From Ailurus styani (lineage: Eukaryota; Chordata; Mammalia; Carnivora; Ailuridae), in the NCBI GenBank assembly GCA_002007465.1, contig LNAC01000032.1, forward strand, positions 1 through 64,000: DNA of 64,000 nt. Direction: 5' to 3'. Positions 23,640-36,134 of the stretch are shown here, piece by piece; position 1 is the stretch's first letter; every line of letters starts with the position of its first letter. The notes below the pieces were generated by a model. The model made no database searches and was not told the DNA's origin. It was given only the letters and a program-made list of their open reading frames with translations. A program made the translations under genes and the position numbers.

Positions 23640-24050
23640 CACACTACGCCTGCTGGATGAAATGCCAGATTTTTCCACATTCCCTTCTTGGATCTAATCC
23701 ATCTGAGTAACCAGGGTCCTTCATCTATACGTGACACTTTTAAAGCTTTGTATGAAACATCTGTTTTCCATTTTTAAAATGTCGACTTGTCCATCTTGAA
23801 TGGGCATTGGGTAAAGTAGACAAATCCTGCTTTGTCTAAAGAGCCCATCTTGATTGTTATGCCAAAACCATATTTGCTCCATTAATCAGATCCCTTAACA
23901 ACTCATCAGCAAAGGCAACGGGCAGCAGGTAATCCTCTGGTGCAACTTCTATGTTAACCACTGCAAAGAACACTGTGTCGTGGGCAATAAAATCTGCTTT
24001 CTCCCAAAGTTGTATTTTCCTACTACATCTTGTTTTGTACTCCACTAAAA
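23640..24050 (-). pseudogene. Coding-like, frame-shifted block of unknown origin
   Basis: Read on the minus strand from about 24050 down, one frame is open for 62 or more codons (24045-23857) and has protein-like make-up, for example 'WEKADFIAHDTVFFAVVN' and 'APEDYLLPVAFADELL'. Where it stops near 23857 a different frame takes over and stays open ('YGFGITIKMGSLDKAGF') to a stop near 23785. Beyond that the same frame runs on with charged and aromatic residues ('DEGPWLLRWI'). The open frame is preceded by 'aaattttag', which could be a weak splice acceptor. I do not recognise the protein. A decayed processed pseudogene with one frameshift and a stop is the simplest reading; chance is not excluded. 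No A tail or target duplication was found. Confidence 0.3.
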
Positions 24051-24099
24051 TTTAAGTATTAAGTCACAGTAGAGGTCCAGGAAAATTTAAAAATAATAG

Positions 24100-25540
24100 G
24101 CAATGATCCTTTTACCCTTCCCATGCTCTTTACCTACAGAACCTCTGGTCTTTGTGCTCAGCTCAATTGATAGTCTTCTGCATTTCCCATCTGAAGGCCA
24201 AGCACAGGAGCTGCAGCCCTGAGGATTCTTATAAGTAAAGAGATTTCCATAGAAGGACATTTGGGATACTAGACCCTCAACCTAATTCTAAGTCTGTCTA
24301 AGGACTTCTCTGCATCTCTTTACCCCCTCTCCCAGAATATGGAGCCTTGGAGTTTTCTAAGAGACAATGAGGGAGACTTAGGGCAGGACCAAGGCAGTCT
24401 CCGCAGTGGTAAAAATCTTCTCTTCACCATGCTCAATCCAAGCACAAGTCCATGGCTCCAACCTTGCTGCTATATCGGTGAACTATAGTCAGGGATGGCT
24501 TGCCTCTAACAGGAACTGGAGTAAAATGCCCATGCAAATCAGAGTGGTAGACCCAACTTCTCTTCCATGATCCCACATTGCTTCCCGGGTTCTGGTTACA
24601 TTACATGCCAACATGGGTCTTGGTCATTTCCCAATGTCCCCAGCTCCCTGAAACTCGGGAGATTTATGAATGACCAGCCCTCTCTGCCAATAAGTCACAT
24701 GTACAAGCTGGCCTTTATTTAACAACAGTGACTACAATGCATTTTTTCCCCCAGCTCTGCCTTTCTGCTTGGCGGTCATCATGATCTCGTTAAGTCTGAG
24801 TGACCCGGGGCTGACTGTGGCAGCTCACACAGTTGGTACACCGCTACTGTTTCCTCTCCCAAGACATCTGCTTCAACACTGCTTCAGATAATACTTCATT
24901 ATGTCCTGGAAATGTTTCTTACCACTTTGTGTGCCATTGTGTGTCGTTCTCTTTGAAGTGAATGTGAGTCTTATGTGATGATATGATAAATACATCAGAG
25001 TGTACCTAAAAATTATGGTCCACTGAAAAGAGAAAAAATTAGAAAAATCCCCTTTTCATTTGTTAAATTCAAACTAACACGAGGCTCCCTTCAGTGCAGG
25101 CAGTTTGCTTTGAGAGCGTAGGGAGAAAGAAGAGAATATTTTTACTTATCCCTGCAGATCAGAGCTTCAAGGAAGGTAAGGAAATGCTCCCGCATCCAGG
25201 TAAATAAATGATGGACTTACTCAGTGTTTATGGTTCTTTAAATTCCCTGACAAAACTCTGGAAATACCTATTTAACAAATACTTAAGTTATTAGAAGAAA
25301 ATCCATTTCACATTCTACAGTATGATTTTGACTATGTATCTATTGGGGCTCTCTCAGTATTAGACCATCAAGTTACATAGAGGTTGTGTGCGGAACCCTG
25401 AGTCTGTCAATATCTGATGATATGCAATTATTTGTTATACAATGTACAGTGTATTGTACAATGCAGTGGGCTATACACATGGCATAGATTTTATCATCAA
25501 ATGCATACAAAATTACCCTGTGAATTAATTTTGTCACATT
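24100..25540. other. Unique sequence, moderate GC
   Basis: No repeat is recognised. The part at 24730-24900 has a pyrimidine run ending in 'cccccag' at 24754 and retains several CpG, but no supported exon follows it. Confidence 0.45.
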
Positions 25541-25544
25541 TTCT

Positions 25545-25675
25545 ACATTTTGTAGTTGGGGAAACCGAGGAACAGATATAATAAGTAATTTCCTTGCCCT
25601 GAGGTCACAGAATCAGAGAAATCAGGATCCAATACAGATGGCTGCAACCAGAGCATGTTCTGTTAACAATATACC
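25545..25675 (-). mobile_element. MIR relic, antisense
   Basis: Reverse MIR wording: 'ggggaaaccgaggaacagat', 'taagtaatttccttgccctg', 'aggtcacagaatcagagaaa'. Confidence 0.6.
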
Positions 25676-25679
25676 ACGG

Positions 25680-26380
25680 AAATCACATTGACAGAAGTCA
25701 GGGAAAGCAGAAAGTCCATTCTTGTGTCAGGCAGAATTTCAGATTAGCAGTGGGATGGTGAGTGGCTGTTTTTCCTGGCAATCTCCATTTGGTTAAACTC
25801 TGCACCCACCTTTTCAGCTCCCTATGTCCTTTGGGACATTGGCCTGTTCTGTCCACCTTCAAAAAGCAGATTACTCATTAGAAACAGAGGGGAAAATAAG
25901 GAAAAATCTGTACTAACTCTGGCTCTGTGCGAGGCCAATTTTTAACAGATTTATAGCCTGTAGCTATTGAACTCTTGAGTTTATGTGAAAAAAAACTATG
26001 TGCCAGAGGATATTTGCCACTAAGGAGCTACAAATCTATGAGTCCTGAAATATCTTTGTGTACAAAATTGAGAATAGTTACTAACTAGTGGTATTTAGTC
26101 ATTTGACCTTTATCCTTTTTATTTAAATACTTGAGTGACAACTTCAAGACTAACACATTGATTGCAGTTCTTCCTAACGTTTCAAAATTCACTATAAGAA
26201 GTGATTATTCCTATTTAATCAGGGAAAATGATTTAAAATGTTTGATGGATTTCTTTTTAGATTTCTCATAATTTTAGTCTAGTATCATCCTTTATGGGTT
26301 GCTTATCAGGCTAATATTTTAGTAGCGACATGTGGAATATTACCTCAATAGAAATTCTTTCTAACTATATTGCCTATGCC
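25680..26380. other. Unique AT-rich sequence
   Basis: Nothing recognised. Confidence 0.5.
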
Positions 26381-26457
26381 CTTCTTCTTCTTCTCCTCCT
26401 CCTCCTCCTCCTCCTTCTTCTTCTTCTTCTTCTTCTTCTTCTTCTTCTTCTTCTTCT

Positions 26458-26492
<35 letters not shown>

Positions 26493-26504
26493 TTCTACTT
26501 CTTT
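26381..26504. repeat. (CTT)n / (TTC)n polypyrimidine tract
   Basis: About 120 bases of almost pure pyrimidine on the plus strand, mainly CTT units with CTC interruptions at the left edge and one CCT near 26480. The equivalent purine strand is GAA. Runs of leucine, phenylalanine or arginine codons read through it are artefacts. Confidence 0.97.
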
Positions 26505-28490
26505 TATTCATTACAGGGTAGGAGCCTAGCTGACTTACTATTTTCTTCTTCTGGAGAAACAACATATGTAGAAGAAACAACTGTCAAATCATTTTATCCA
26601 CAAACTGGTTCAGCTGTAGCTATGATAATATATAGAGAGCAATAATTCTCCATTAGAAGATGACATTTACTTGAAATGTCTCTTTTTAGTTAAGTGTTTC
26701 TTTTATTGAATTATTGGCCCTATTTTCCCAATGGTGAGGAGAAGGAGAAAGGAAAGGAGGAAATGAAGGTAGGATTCAACTTGAGACTGACCAGGAAGAC
26801 AATAAAGACATCAGAAAAATGTCAAGACAGCTTTCAGATTTCAAATTCCAAACAAGTATCTCCATAAAGTATTAAACCTCAGTCATAAACCACTCATGAT
26901 ATCCTCCATCATCTGTAACTTGGAGAAAGTGTAAACAAAGATGGCAAAGATGCTGCGTGTCAAAAACGACTTTGAATCAACTACCATATGCAGTGATATT
27001 CCTAATGGTTATGAACTGAGACCTTAATAAATCCCCAAACTCATGCCTTAACCACCACATTCTATTTTCACTGTCAAGTGATCTAAATGATACATTTCAC
27101 TGAAAATTTTGAGTTTCCTCTTCGATTCAATTTGGACTTTTCATACTGAAAGCATGAGAAAGCCCACTTTCAAAGAAGCTAGAAAATGAAGGATTCGCTT
27201 CATTTTTTGCTTCAATTTGCTTATGGAACTGAAAAGTCCAGAGCTTCCCTTGGTTGCTTGAATGAGGTGATCAGGACCTCAGGGTGTTCTCTCTGCCCTT
27301 TCTTCCACTCCTGTTCTATTCCTACCCTGCCCCTCTACTTCACCCCATCAGTGCTGAGGTTGGAGAGAGAGATGAAGGGAGGTGGACATAGGTGAGGATC
27401 TCTAAGAAAACCTCAGCTCTTTCCCTACTCTGTTGAAGTCCTCGAGGATGGGGGAGGAAGTTCGACAAGGGAAATAAACCCGACAGTGTTGAGATCTGAG
27501 GTCAGGCAGGCTTATCTGCTTCACACTGGGATTGGCAGAGGTAACTCAGATTTTCAGAGACAGTAAAAAACACCATGATGTTGAGTGAGTAGGATGAGAC
27601 CTGAAATTGCGACCTGCCACCAAAAGAGACACAGGATAGGTTTTGATCCTGTCGAAAGCAGCCTTGTCCATTGACCAAACACCTACTCCTCCAGCACATT
27701 GCTCTGACTATATCATCTTTAACTCCACCCTTTTTCTGAAGGTTCCTGATAATGTAGCCTATCAGAACTAGCTTGAAATAGCCCCAGACCGAACCACCTG
27801 CTTGAATGCTCTAATATATTCCTCTAATCTTGCTCCCCCTGACTCACCACCCCAGGGTTCAGATCCAGAGCACTTAGCAACAAATCCAGGTTTCTTGGCC
27901 TTCTTTGACCCGTGTTGCATAAGACATTCTTCTGTCTGCCTCTTTCCTTCATCACATATCTCATCCTTATCAGATCCAAAGAACAATGCCATTGTCATCT
28001 TTACTATACATAGTTTTATTTCCACTGGCATTAGCCGCATTAGCCAGTCCATACTTGTCCAAAGCCTCCTTCATTCCAGGTAATTTGGCTTCTTCCTTTC
28101 TTTATGACATGCTGTGATTATACCAAAAAAGGGCATGATACAAATGAACAAGTGGTGAGCCAAAGATTGCTTCAAGCCCGCAATATTAGGCTGTGATATT
28201 GTTCTCCACATCTCCTGCTTTCTCCTGAGATACTGTTCTTGGTGTATCGACAGTCCTCCAAGTCATCATTGAGGCTTTGGACATCCTGGTAGCAAAAGGA
28301 ATTAAGATATTAACTCCTATTTTTTGAGGATTTATTAGTCTGCTTATTTGTTTTCATTTAACGGGTTTGTTTCTTCACTCTGCCAAGTGAAATGAGGATT
28401 CAGAAGCAGATTCAATTTAATTTTTAAAATGTAAAAACAAAGCTATGTGTCTGGCCATCTGTGTTGTGACTGTGCTGTTAAACTCAATAC
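26505..28490. other. Mostly unique sequence
   Basis: No repeat is assigned. At 27768-28083 both strands are open for over 90 codons; neither translation has a motif that I recognise and neither has supporting splice or start context. Confidence 0.4.
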
Positions 28491-28494
28491 AGTT

Positions 28495-28645
28495 GGAATT
28501 GATGCTCTGCTGCTTATTAACTGTTTGACCTTGATTTTCTGTAACTTAGCTTCCTCATTTTCATATAAAGGTAATAATAATGTTTTCCTTACAGATACAT
28601 TGTATTAAGTGAGATCATTGATGTAAATGCCTCAGCCTCAGTGTT
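28495..28645 (+). mobile_element. MIR relic, sense
   Basis: Follows MIR: 'ctgctgcttattaactgttt', 'gaccttgattttctgtaact', 'cttcctcattttcatataaa', 'ggtaataataatg'. Diverged and incomplete. Confidence 0.6.
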
Positions 28646-28710
28646 GCACACAACAGGAGAATTTAACAAAACTTCTCTATTTTCAATAGCTTAAAGAATC
28701 ACTGACTTTT

Positions 28711-28915
28711 GGGCGCCTGGGTGGCTCAGTGGGTTAAAGCCTCTGCTTTCGGCTCAGGTCATGATCTCAGGGTCCTGGGATCGAGGCCCATGTCGGGCTC
28801 TCAGCTCGGCAGGGAGCCTGCTTCCTCCTCTCCCTGTCTCTCTGCCTGCCTCTCTGCCTACTTGTAATCTCTCTCTCTCTGTCAAATAAATAAATAAAAT
28901 CTTTAAAAAAAAGAA
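28711..28915 (+). mobile_element. Young Can-SINE, sense, intact
   Basis: Full-length element: head 'gggcgcctgggtggctcag', tRNA-related B-box region 'ggatcgaggcc', CT body, 'caaataaataaataaaatct' and A tail. The 18-base target duplication 'aaagaatcactgactttt' is perfect at 28693-28710 and 28916-28933. The internal CpGs are well kept, so it is among the youngest insertions in the window. Confidence 0.96.
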
Positions 28916-28933
28916 AAAGAATCACTGACTTTT

Positions 28934-29900
28934 GTGAATTACCATGTACTTATCTGAGTGTTAATTTTGAGGGCCTGTAAAAAGGATACAAAACCCAGAA
29001 CTTGTGGGCTCATGAAATTAAAAAACAGAATGAATCAAAGAAAGGAAGAAGATCGATCCTAGAGAGAAGGAACCAAACAAGAAACAAAACGATGTGTAGG
29101 TAGTGTTAGAGAAATTTTTTGTTTCTTTTGGCTTGAGTGTCATTGAATATGGGGAATGGGAATTTAATCTGGAAAGGCTTTAAGGAAAAGTGAAGAGACA
29201 TCAGTTTTGAAAGTAGACCAGAAATAATGAGAACTAAGGTAGCAACTAACGAAATGGTTGGAGATGGAAAGTGAGGGGGTCTGGGTGAAAGACAACACAC
29301 CTGAGAGACATTCAAGAAATTCTACTGATAGGTTTTGGAAATCAATTGGATGTGCAAAGGTTGGAAGGCAGGAGCGATAAGGAAGCAAGAGAAGGAAGGG
29401 TGAAGGGAAGCTCTGTGTTTCTGGTTTGGTGCGATAACTGGTTCAATTAGTAGATTACAGATTTAGACTCTAAAATGAGGAACCCAGAAGAAGGAGCAAG
29501 TTTGAGCAAAGATATAAATAATTCCACTGTAGTAAGGTCATGATGGAAAAATCCATGTTGGAAAATGTAAATTAAATACCCTTTAATTCGTTTAAAAAAA
29601 TGGTTTTGAAATTTAGGAAGGAGGTCTAGTTCAAAGATCTGTATTTGGGAGCTATCTGCACTGATCTAATTCATAAATGAGATTGTCCAGGAAACATGGG
29701 CTGGGAGAAGAGGGCTGTGGAGAGAGTGGAGAGTTCTGACATTTTGGATGGACGAGGACAGACCATTCCACCGAGGAGGTCGTGAAGGTAGCCTACAAAT
29801 AAATATTGGAGCAAGTTTGAGAGAGGAAGGAGTATTTACCTGGGTCAAATAACTCAGAAGTTTCAAAATCTACATTGCTGGGGAAATGGAATGTGAAGAT
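28934..29900. other. Purine-rich block, possible ancient repeat
   Basis: The part from 29270 to 29800 ('gagagacattcaagaaattc', 'ttgggagctatctgcactga', 'ataaatgagattgtccagg') resembles a known ancient mammalian repeat whose family I cannot name. No coding frame longer than 74 codons. Confidence 0.35.
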
Positions 29901-30294
29901 GTGGTTTCAGGCTCTAAATTCTTCCTAAACTCTTAGAAAGGATGGACTGTCACTGCCTTTTCCCTCACCCCTGATCTTTGGCTATTTTAGCAGACTCTTC
30001 TGCTAGCTCTCAGTATCTGTATCCACCACCTCTTTGGTTTTATTCTGCTAAATTCCTTTTTACTGAATCCCTCTTTCTCCTCCTTCCTCTGCTGTAGTTC
30101 CTATACAAGCTTTCACCTCATTACCATTCCTGCTACCCTGCTATCCTTTTCCAAGGATTTTTCACCTAGACTTTATGCCTCTTATCCCTTTATATTATTT
30201 GTTTTCAAGGTGTTTTACCATGCATTTGTAATTTTTTAAATTACTATTGTTGGTATGTATTATATTTTCAGATACTTAAGAGTCTATATAATCT

Positions 30295-30690
30295 TCTTAA
30301 CTCCAGTAACATCATGTGACTTTCCCAGCTCACTGAACACGCTACATTCTCTTCTTTTCCCTGTAGCCCTAGGCTCCTTGCAGTAGCACTTCTTCCTGTA
30401 ACACTCTTCACCTTCCATTAACCTGCCTCTCTCTTGACCTTTTCCTCTCAGTTTAAATATCACATCCTCTTTTAAGGTCCCTACCCTGACCCCCAAAGTG
30501 GGGAAAGTGCTTCTTACATGTGTTCCCTCATGTCCTTATCCATTGCACAAGTTAGAACGTTGAATTTTAATGATCTCTTAAGCTATTTTCCTTGTGAATC
30601 TGGGAGTTCTTTAAAGATTCTATTTCATTTTTCAATATATACCCACCATAGAGAAGGAGCCAACTCATATTTGCTGAATGAGGAATAACT
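30295..30690 (+). mobile_element. L2 LINE 3' region relic, sense
   Basis: Order of wording 'cctcagtttaaatatcacatc', 'aaggtccctaccctgacccc', 'gggagttctttaaag' and 'catatttgctgaatga' follows the L2 3' UTR to its terminus. Confidence 0.65.
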
Positions 30691-30694
30691 ATGT

Positions 30695-32138
30695 AATTAT
30701 ATAGAAAGCTATTGCAATGTAGAATATGAAATGGAATCTATGAAAAACAGTTATGACAGTTACATAAAATATGTATTCATATGTCTTTAAAAACTATCAA
30801 AACACATGCAAAAAATGCTATGACTATAAAAGAGTCATATAGAGTTTATATAAGAGCAGTGCTTTGTGGGATGATGACCTTTTACTTTGTCTTAATTTTA
30901 TATGTGTTCAGTGATTTTATTCCAATTTTTATTAAAAAATATATGATGCCATCTTTTCCAGTTGTTAATAAAACATGGCAAAACTAACATATTTAAATGT
31001 CACTTTATGGAGTATTTTCTTTACTGGAGTATTTCCAGGCATGAGTTATTCTTACCCTAACATGTCTTGAAATCTGGAAAACATACAGTGAAATAATCAA
31101 AACATGAATCCTAAAATTTGCTTTTACAAGTAGTTCCTATTTTACTTGATCTGGCTTTTACTGATCCTTCTTTAACTGGCTTTCTCTTTCTGCCCATTTT
31201 CAAATATATATTTGCAATTCAGATGTCTGCTGGTGCAACTTGGCTACTTGTTCAAGGTTGTTGGTGATACAGACATACTTAGATTTTACCTATGAAATAA
31301 GCCATTAACTTTTGGTCAATAAAACAAACCATTAACCTTTGGGTTTAAAAAAAAAATTACTAATGTTCAAGGTTGTTAAACACATCTTTACTCAATCACC
31401 TAGTCTCACCCTACCTCAGACCCTACCGATTCCTGATCCCTGCAGATCAAACTCAGGAACGGGGTTGGCTCATGGATTTCTTGAGGAAATTTTTAAAGTC
31501 CTTTGCCAAATTTTTATATTGTCAAACTTTTTCTTTAATTTTTGTTCATCTAATTAATGAAATAATATGTAGTTATTTCTCTAATTACTAAATCACAATA
31601 AAAAGTTTAAACAAGAAATGATAGAGAGGAAAATAATAAATTCACCTTCCACTTTGACTAATCTGCCCTCCTCCAAAGGGATAATTACTATTAATATTAT
31701 GGATCATAATCTTGCAGATTCCATATGTTTATATTATAGTGAATTCTCATCTACTCCTATATACATACATATATACCTACCTAATTATACAAATATACAC
31801 GTATGTAAATATATGTGTATATAAACACATATCTATATATGCAAAAATGTAGCTGTATATGCATTTATGTATCGACATGTATAAATATTTATTTGTGTGT
31901 TTATGATAGAGAGAAGGAGAAGAAAAGTGAGAGCTAACTTAAGTAGTTTTATTATAATTAAATGTCTTGCATCCCAGGTTTTCTTCATGTAACAATTCAT
32001 TTCAGAGATTTCTCTAAGTCAAGAAATATGAATCTACTCTTTTGTTGTTTGCCTGTTTGCTTTTGTTGCTGTTATTGTTTTTAACCAAAGCACAGTAGCT
32101 CAGTATATGATTAGACTAAATTTATTTATCCATTCCTT
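30695..32138. other. AT-rich unique sequence with a TA/CA-rich stretch
   Basis: No gene is recognised. The stretch at about 31755-31880 is an impure mix of TA, CATA and TGTA repeats. Confidence 0.5.
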
Positions 32139-32156
32139 CTAGATTTGTGTTCTAAT

Positions 32157-32366
32157 TTTTTTTTAAATTTTTTTTTATAGATTTTATTTTATTTATTTCA
32201 CAGAGGGAGAGAGATCACAAGGAGGCAGAGAGGCAGGCAGAGAGAGAGAGGGGGAAGCAGGCTCCCCGCTGAGCAGGGAGCCCGATGCGGGCATTGATCC
32301 CAGGACCCTGAGATCACGACCTGAGCCGAAAGCAGAGGCATTAACCCACTGAGCCACCCAGGCGCC
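32157..32366 (-). mobile_element. Can-SINE, antisense
   Basis: Reversed SINE ('gatcacaaggaggcagagag', 'cactgagccacccaggcgcc'). The duplication 'ctagatttgtgtt' is at 32139-32151 and 32367-32379. Confidence 0.94.
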
Positions 32367-32456
32367 CTAGATTTGTGTTTTAAAATCAGTGAGTCAGTGA
32401 TCTTTTTACATAAGTTTTTGTAAACATGTGCCAATAGATCTGTTGAATAAATTCTT

Positions 32457-32658
32457 TTTTTTAAAGATTTTATTTATTTATTTGACACAGAGAGAGAGAG
32501 ATTACAAGTAGGCAGAGAGGCAGGCAGAGAGACAGGGAGAGGAGGAAGCAGGCTCCCTGCTGAGCAGAGAGCCCGACATGGGCCTCGATCCCAGGACCCT
32601 GAGATCATGACCTGAGCCGAAAGCAGAGGCTTTAACCCACTGAGCCACCCAGGCGCCC
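32457..32658 (-). mobile_element. Young Can-SINE, antisense
   Basis: Reversed SINE close to consensus. The perfect 16-base duplication 'tgttgaataaattctt' is at 32441-32456 and 32659-32674. It lies only about 80 bases from the previous SINE and in the same orientation. Confidence 0.95.
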
Positions 32659-32689
32659 TGTTGAATAAATTCTTATAAATAGACTTGTT

Positions 32690-35220
32690 GAATGGATATA
32701 TACATTTTAAATATTGATGGGTACCCTAATTCTAATTTATTTACAAAGACTAGATACTGTTAACACTTAAATTTTTCTGTCTAATTGTTATTTTTAAAGA
32801 GAATTTCTGCTTTCTTTTCATATCTACATTTACTAGAAGAGTTGAATATATTTAAAATATTTATTTCAACATTGTGGTTCTTTTATTTTCTTATCTTGCT
32901 TTGCTCATTTTGGATTGGATTTTTTTTTTTCATATTAGTCTTCCAGAAGCACTTTTATATATTATGGTTACTAACCCTAAACAAAATCAAAGATAAACTT
33001 GTTTTAGAAGTTTATCATTTAACTGTATTTGGTAAGTTTGTCACTGTACACAGATATTTATTTTTATGTGAACAAATCTTTTGATCTTTTCTTTTATGGC
33101 CTTATGATTTTGTTCTATGCTTAGGAATCTTTCATATTGTGGGGTTAAAATGAAAGATACCCTATCAGAACTGTCAGACTCCTCTCAGCCATGTTTTTCT
33201 ACAAATGCTCAAATTCTTTCATTTAGTTCCTAGAGAATTTTCCTACAGAGTTCTTTATTCTCCTGCTTTGGTCAAGACTCTGATCTGTAGACCTCTGACA
33301 AAATGATCACTCTGGGATTTTCTTTTACTATCTTTCTACATGACTTCTCTACTTCTCATACTCCATGCTGTCCTCTTTCTTAATTTTTATCCTATTTTGT
33401 TGAGGACCTTTCCGTAAGAATATGCTTCCCTGGAAGACAGCTAATTTGGTAAATTGCTGTAGATCCCTTTAGTGAATAATCAGGGAAATTACTATTATTT
33501 ACACTAGCTGTAGCATTGCAGTGTCTTTCCCAGGGGTCCTGCCCCACCTTCAGTGGGCTTTGGCTCACAGTGGGCTTGCGCTGAGTTGATAGTTGACTAA
33601 ACCTCCTCCACAGGCTCTCTGATCACCATTGCCACTATATATTTCAAATGCTGACAGAATAACTTAGCCAGTCTATGCTTTTATTTCTGTTCATTTTTCT
33701 GCCTCTTGTTTTTTACTTTCTTTCTTTTTCTGATACATAATGTTTCATTTGCACTAATGAATTCAAAATTAAAAGCTTTTTTTTCTACTAATAGTCTCCT
33801 TTACATTAGTTTTTTTTTCTTTAAAATAAATATTAAGAACATGCATCCATTAAGCTTCTGAGAGGATTAAAAATTTAGCATACTTTATCATTCCACACTA
33901 TCTCCCTCTCATATGTTCCTTAATATCATCCATATAACTTAGAATGTACCTCCTGCTTATCATAATTAAATTATAGCTCTGACCTTATATATTTCTCTTT
34001 CAAAAAATATTTCTGCTTTTAAAATATTTATGGTCTCGCTGTTTTCTAGAAACTCATTCTTTATTTTGCTGACTTGACTGCTGCTTATAGAGATTTTTAA
34101 TGCCCATTCTCTATATCTGACTTTATTTCAATGCATACTTGTTTGTCTTTGAGTAATTTTTTCAAAGGCATATTAGCAGTTTGCAATACAAGGAATATTT
34201 CTATGTTCTTTGTGCATTAACAACAAAAATAACATTTCTACATTGAATCTGCAGACAGGTTTGACTTCAAATTAGAAAACCTTACTATTTGTTTAAATAG
34301 TGCTTTTCTCTACTTCTTTCTCATTCCTTTCATTTTATTTTAATTTTTTTACTGAAATAGTTATTATAAGTATTTTTTTGTTCTTTAAAAATTATGTTAT
34401 TTTCTTTTTGGGATTCCTATACATATGTACTGTGTTTTCTATATTTCTTTTTTTCTTTCTCTCTCTTTCTCATTCATCAAATTTTTTTCTGTATAATTTA
34501 TTAGTTCACTTTTCATTTTGTTAATTGTAGTTTTCCAGGTTTCCAGTATTCTCACTAAAGCTTCCAGTATGGTTTTTAGTTCCACAAATATGTGTTTTTA
34601 TCCCTGTACAACCTTTACCAAACGCGAGTTATTCTTTTATCAGATACCTAAGTCAGTTTTATCAATGGGATGTCCCCTTAAGTACTTAGGGGTACCATTT
34701 CTAACTCCGGCCTCTTTTGATAGGCCTATTATCTTTGTCATTGGGAAAATTTTCTGCTTGTTTTAATCTGCTCCCCTGGAAGATGGAGCCCTGGGACACA
34801 GTTTCTGATAGTTTGCTGTACCCTTGGGAGGAAGCGTAACAGGTTTCTGATAAAAGCAGCAATCCACTCTTCAAGGGGAGGCACGTAAAAAAGTTTTTTT
34901 TTTTTTTCTATTCCTATGACTTTTCATTCAGGTGGAAATCCCACTACTGTATCAATTTTCAGCTCGTTTCAGGAGTCTGCTGCAGATGGAGACTTCACCA
35001 GTGGGCCAACTTCATTTCTCTTACCTCTACTTGTTCTCCAATCTGACTTCCTCACTTTATGTTAGAAGATAAACTGATCTTTGTCCATAGGTCATCCATG
35101 AATCCCCACGGAAGGCTCTTCTACAGTAATGGGGATTTTCAGAAATTTTCAATGCCCTTTCCAGTATCTCTGTGCTTATCTTAAATTCAACTGCAGTTCC
35201 TCGGAGTTTTTAATCATGTA
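32690..35220. other. T-rich unique or very old sequence
   Basis: Long T-rich stretch. Parts (about 34080-34780) have the texture of an old antisense L1 but no wording that I can assign. Open frames of up to 99 codons (32785-33084) are T-rich and non-coding in character. Confidence 0.4.
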
Positions 35221-35224
35221 GAAA

Positions 35225-35410
35225 TTTCATTCATTCAAGAGTCATTTTTTTTTCAGAGCTGAGAATACAATAATGACAGAAGTAGATGAATCTTGAACTT
35301 TGAGACTCATATATCCTGATGGGGAGGAGTCAGATAATAAACAAATGAAAATGTATGCAAATGCATATTATGACAGATAGTGGAATATGTTAGATAAACA
35401 AACAAGGACA
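35225..35410 (-). mobile_element. L2 3' end relic, antisense
   Basis: 'attcattcaagagtc', 'gagaatacaataatgacaga', 'gaggagtcagataataaaca' follow the reverse complement of L2's end. Confidence 0.5.
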
Positions 35411-35449
35411 AAGACAGAGGAAGAGGCTTTGATATGCTGTTTCTAAGTT

Positions 35450-36130
35450 TCATGTTGATTTAAATCTCCCCTCCCAACAAAACACCTTTTTGTCTACTTG
35501 ATTTATAATTTCTTTGGGAATTAAGTGGTAGAGGGGCAAGAGGAGTTGGATGCTTTTCATTCATATGATCTTGCCCGAAATCTTCCTCAAGATCTCCTTT
35601 TACCAACAGACCCAATTCTATGAATCTACCCTTCTTTTTTATATTTGATTTGGCTTTTTAATCCACATTCTTGACCTGCATTTCTAAATGTCAAGCTATA
35701 ACCACAAAAGTGTATTATATGCACCTCAAACTCATCATGTTCAGATAGAATGCATCTTCCTCTCAAAACCTATCCCCCCTTCTACATTCCATAGAGATCA
35801 ATGTCATTGAAATGCCCAGAGCTGTTCAGGTTTTAAACATCAGGTCTTCCTCAATTACTGTTTCCCCTCTGCTTCCTAAACTCAGTTTCTAATCCTTATC
35901 TATTTGGGTTATGAGAAATTTTTCATCAGTTCCTTCACTTCCAGTCCCATTGCTGCTCACTAGTTCACCCCAGCTATTCAAAAGCAGCAGATTATATTTC
36001 CTGATGACTTTTCCCTTTCTTTCCAATCCACCCTAAGTACCGAAGATAGCATTATCAGCCTAAAACACATGTGTAATGTATAATATCACCGCCCTGTCTT
36101 TGGTGGTCCCCAGCAAATTATTTTTAAATC
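35450..36130 (+). mobile_element. L2 LINE relic, sense
   Basis: 'ctcaaactcatcatgttcag', 'aggtcttcctcaattactg', 'agttccttcacttccagtcc' and 'ccattgctgctcactagttc' follow an internal part of L2, strongly diverged. Confidence 0.5.
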
Positions 36131-36134
36131 AGGA

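Noticed and set aside
24741..24900. Pyrimidine tract ending 'cccccag' followed by a partly open frame
   Set aside because: No donor follows, and the frame that stays open ends in a stop without protein-like features; kept as unique sequence.
26330..26645. Open frames of poly-leucine, poly-phenylalanine and poly-arginine on both strands
   Set aside because: They are translations of the CTT/GAA tract.
27768..28083. Overlapping open frames of over 90 codons on both strands
   Set aside because: Neither has a recognisable motif, splice or start context, and both strands being open argues for chance. A translated search could reopen this.
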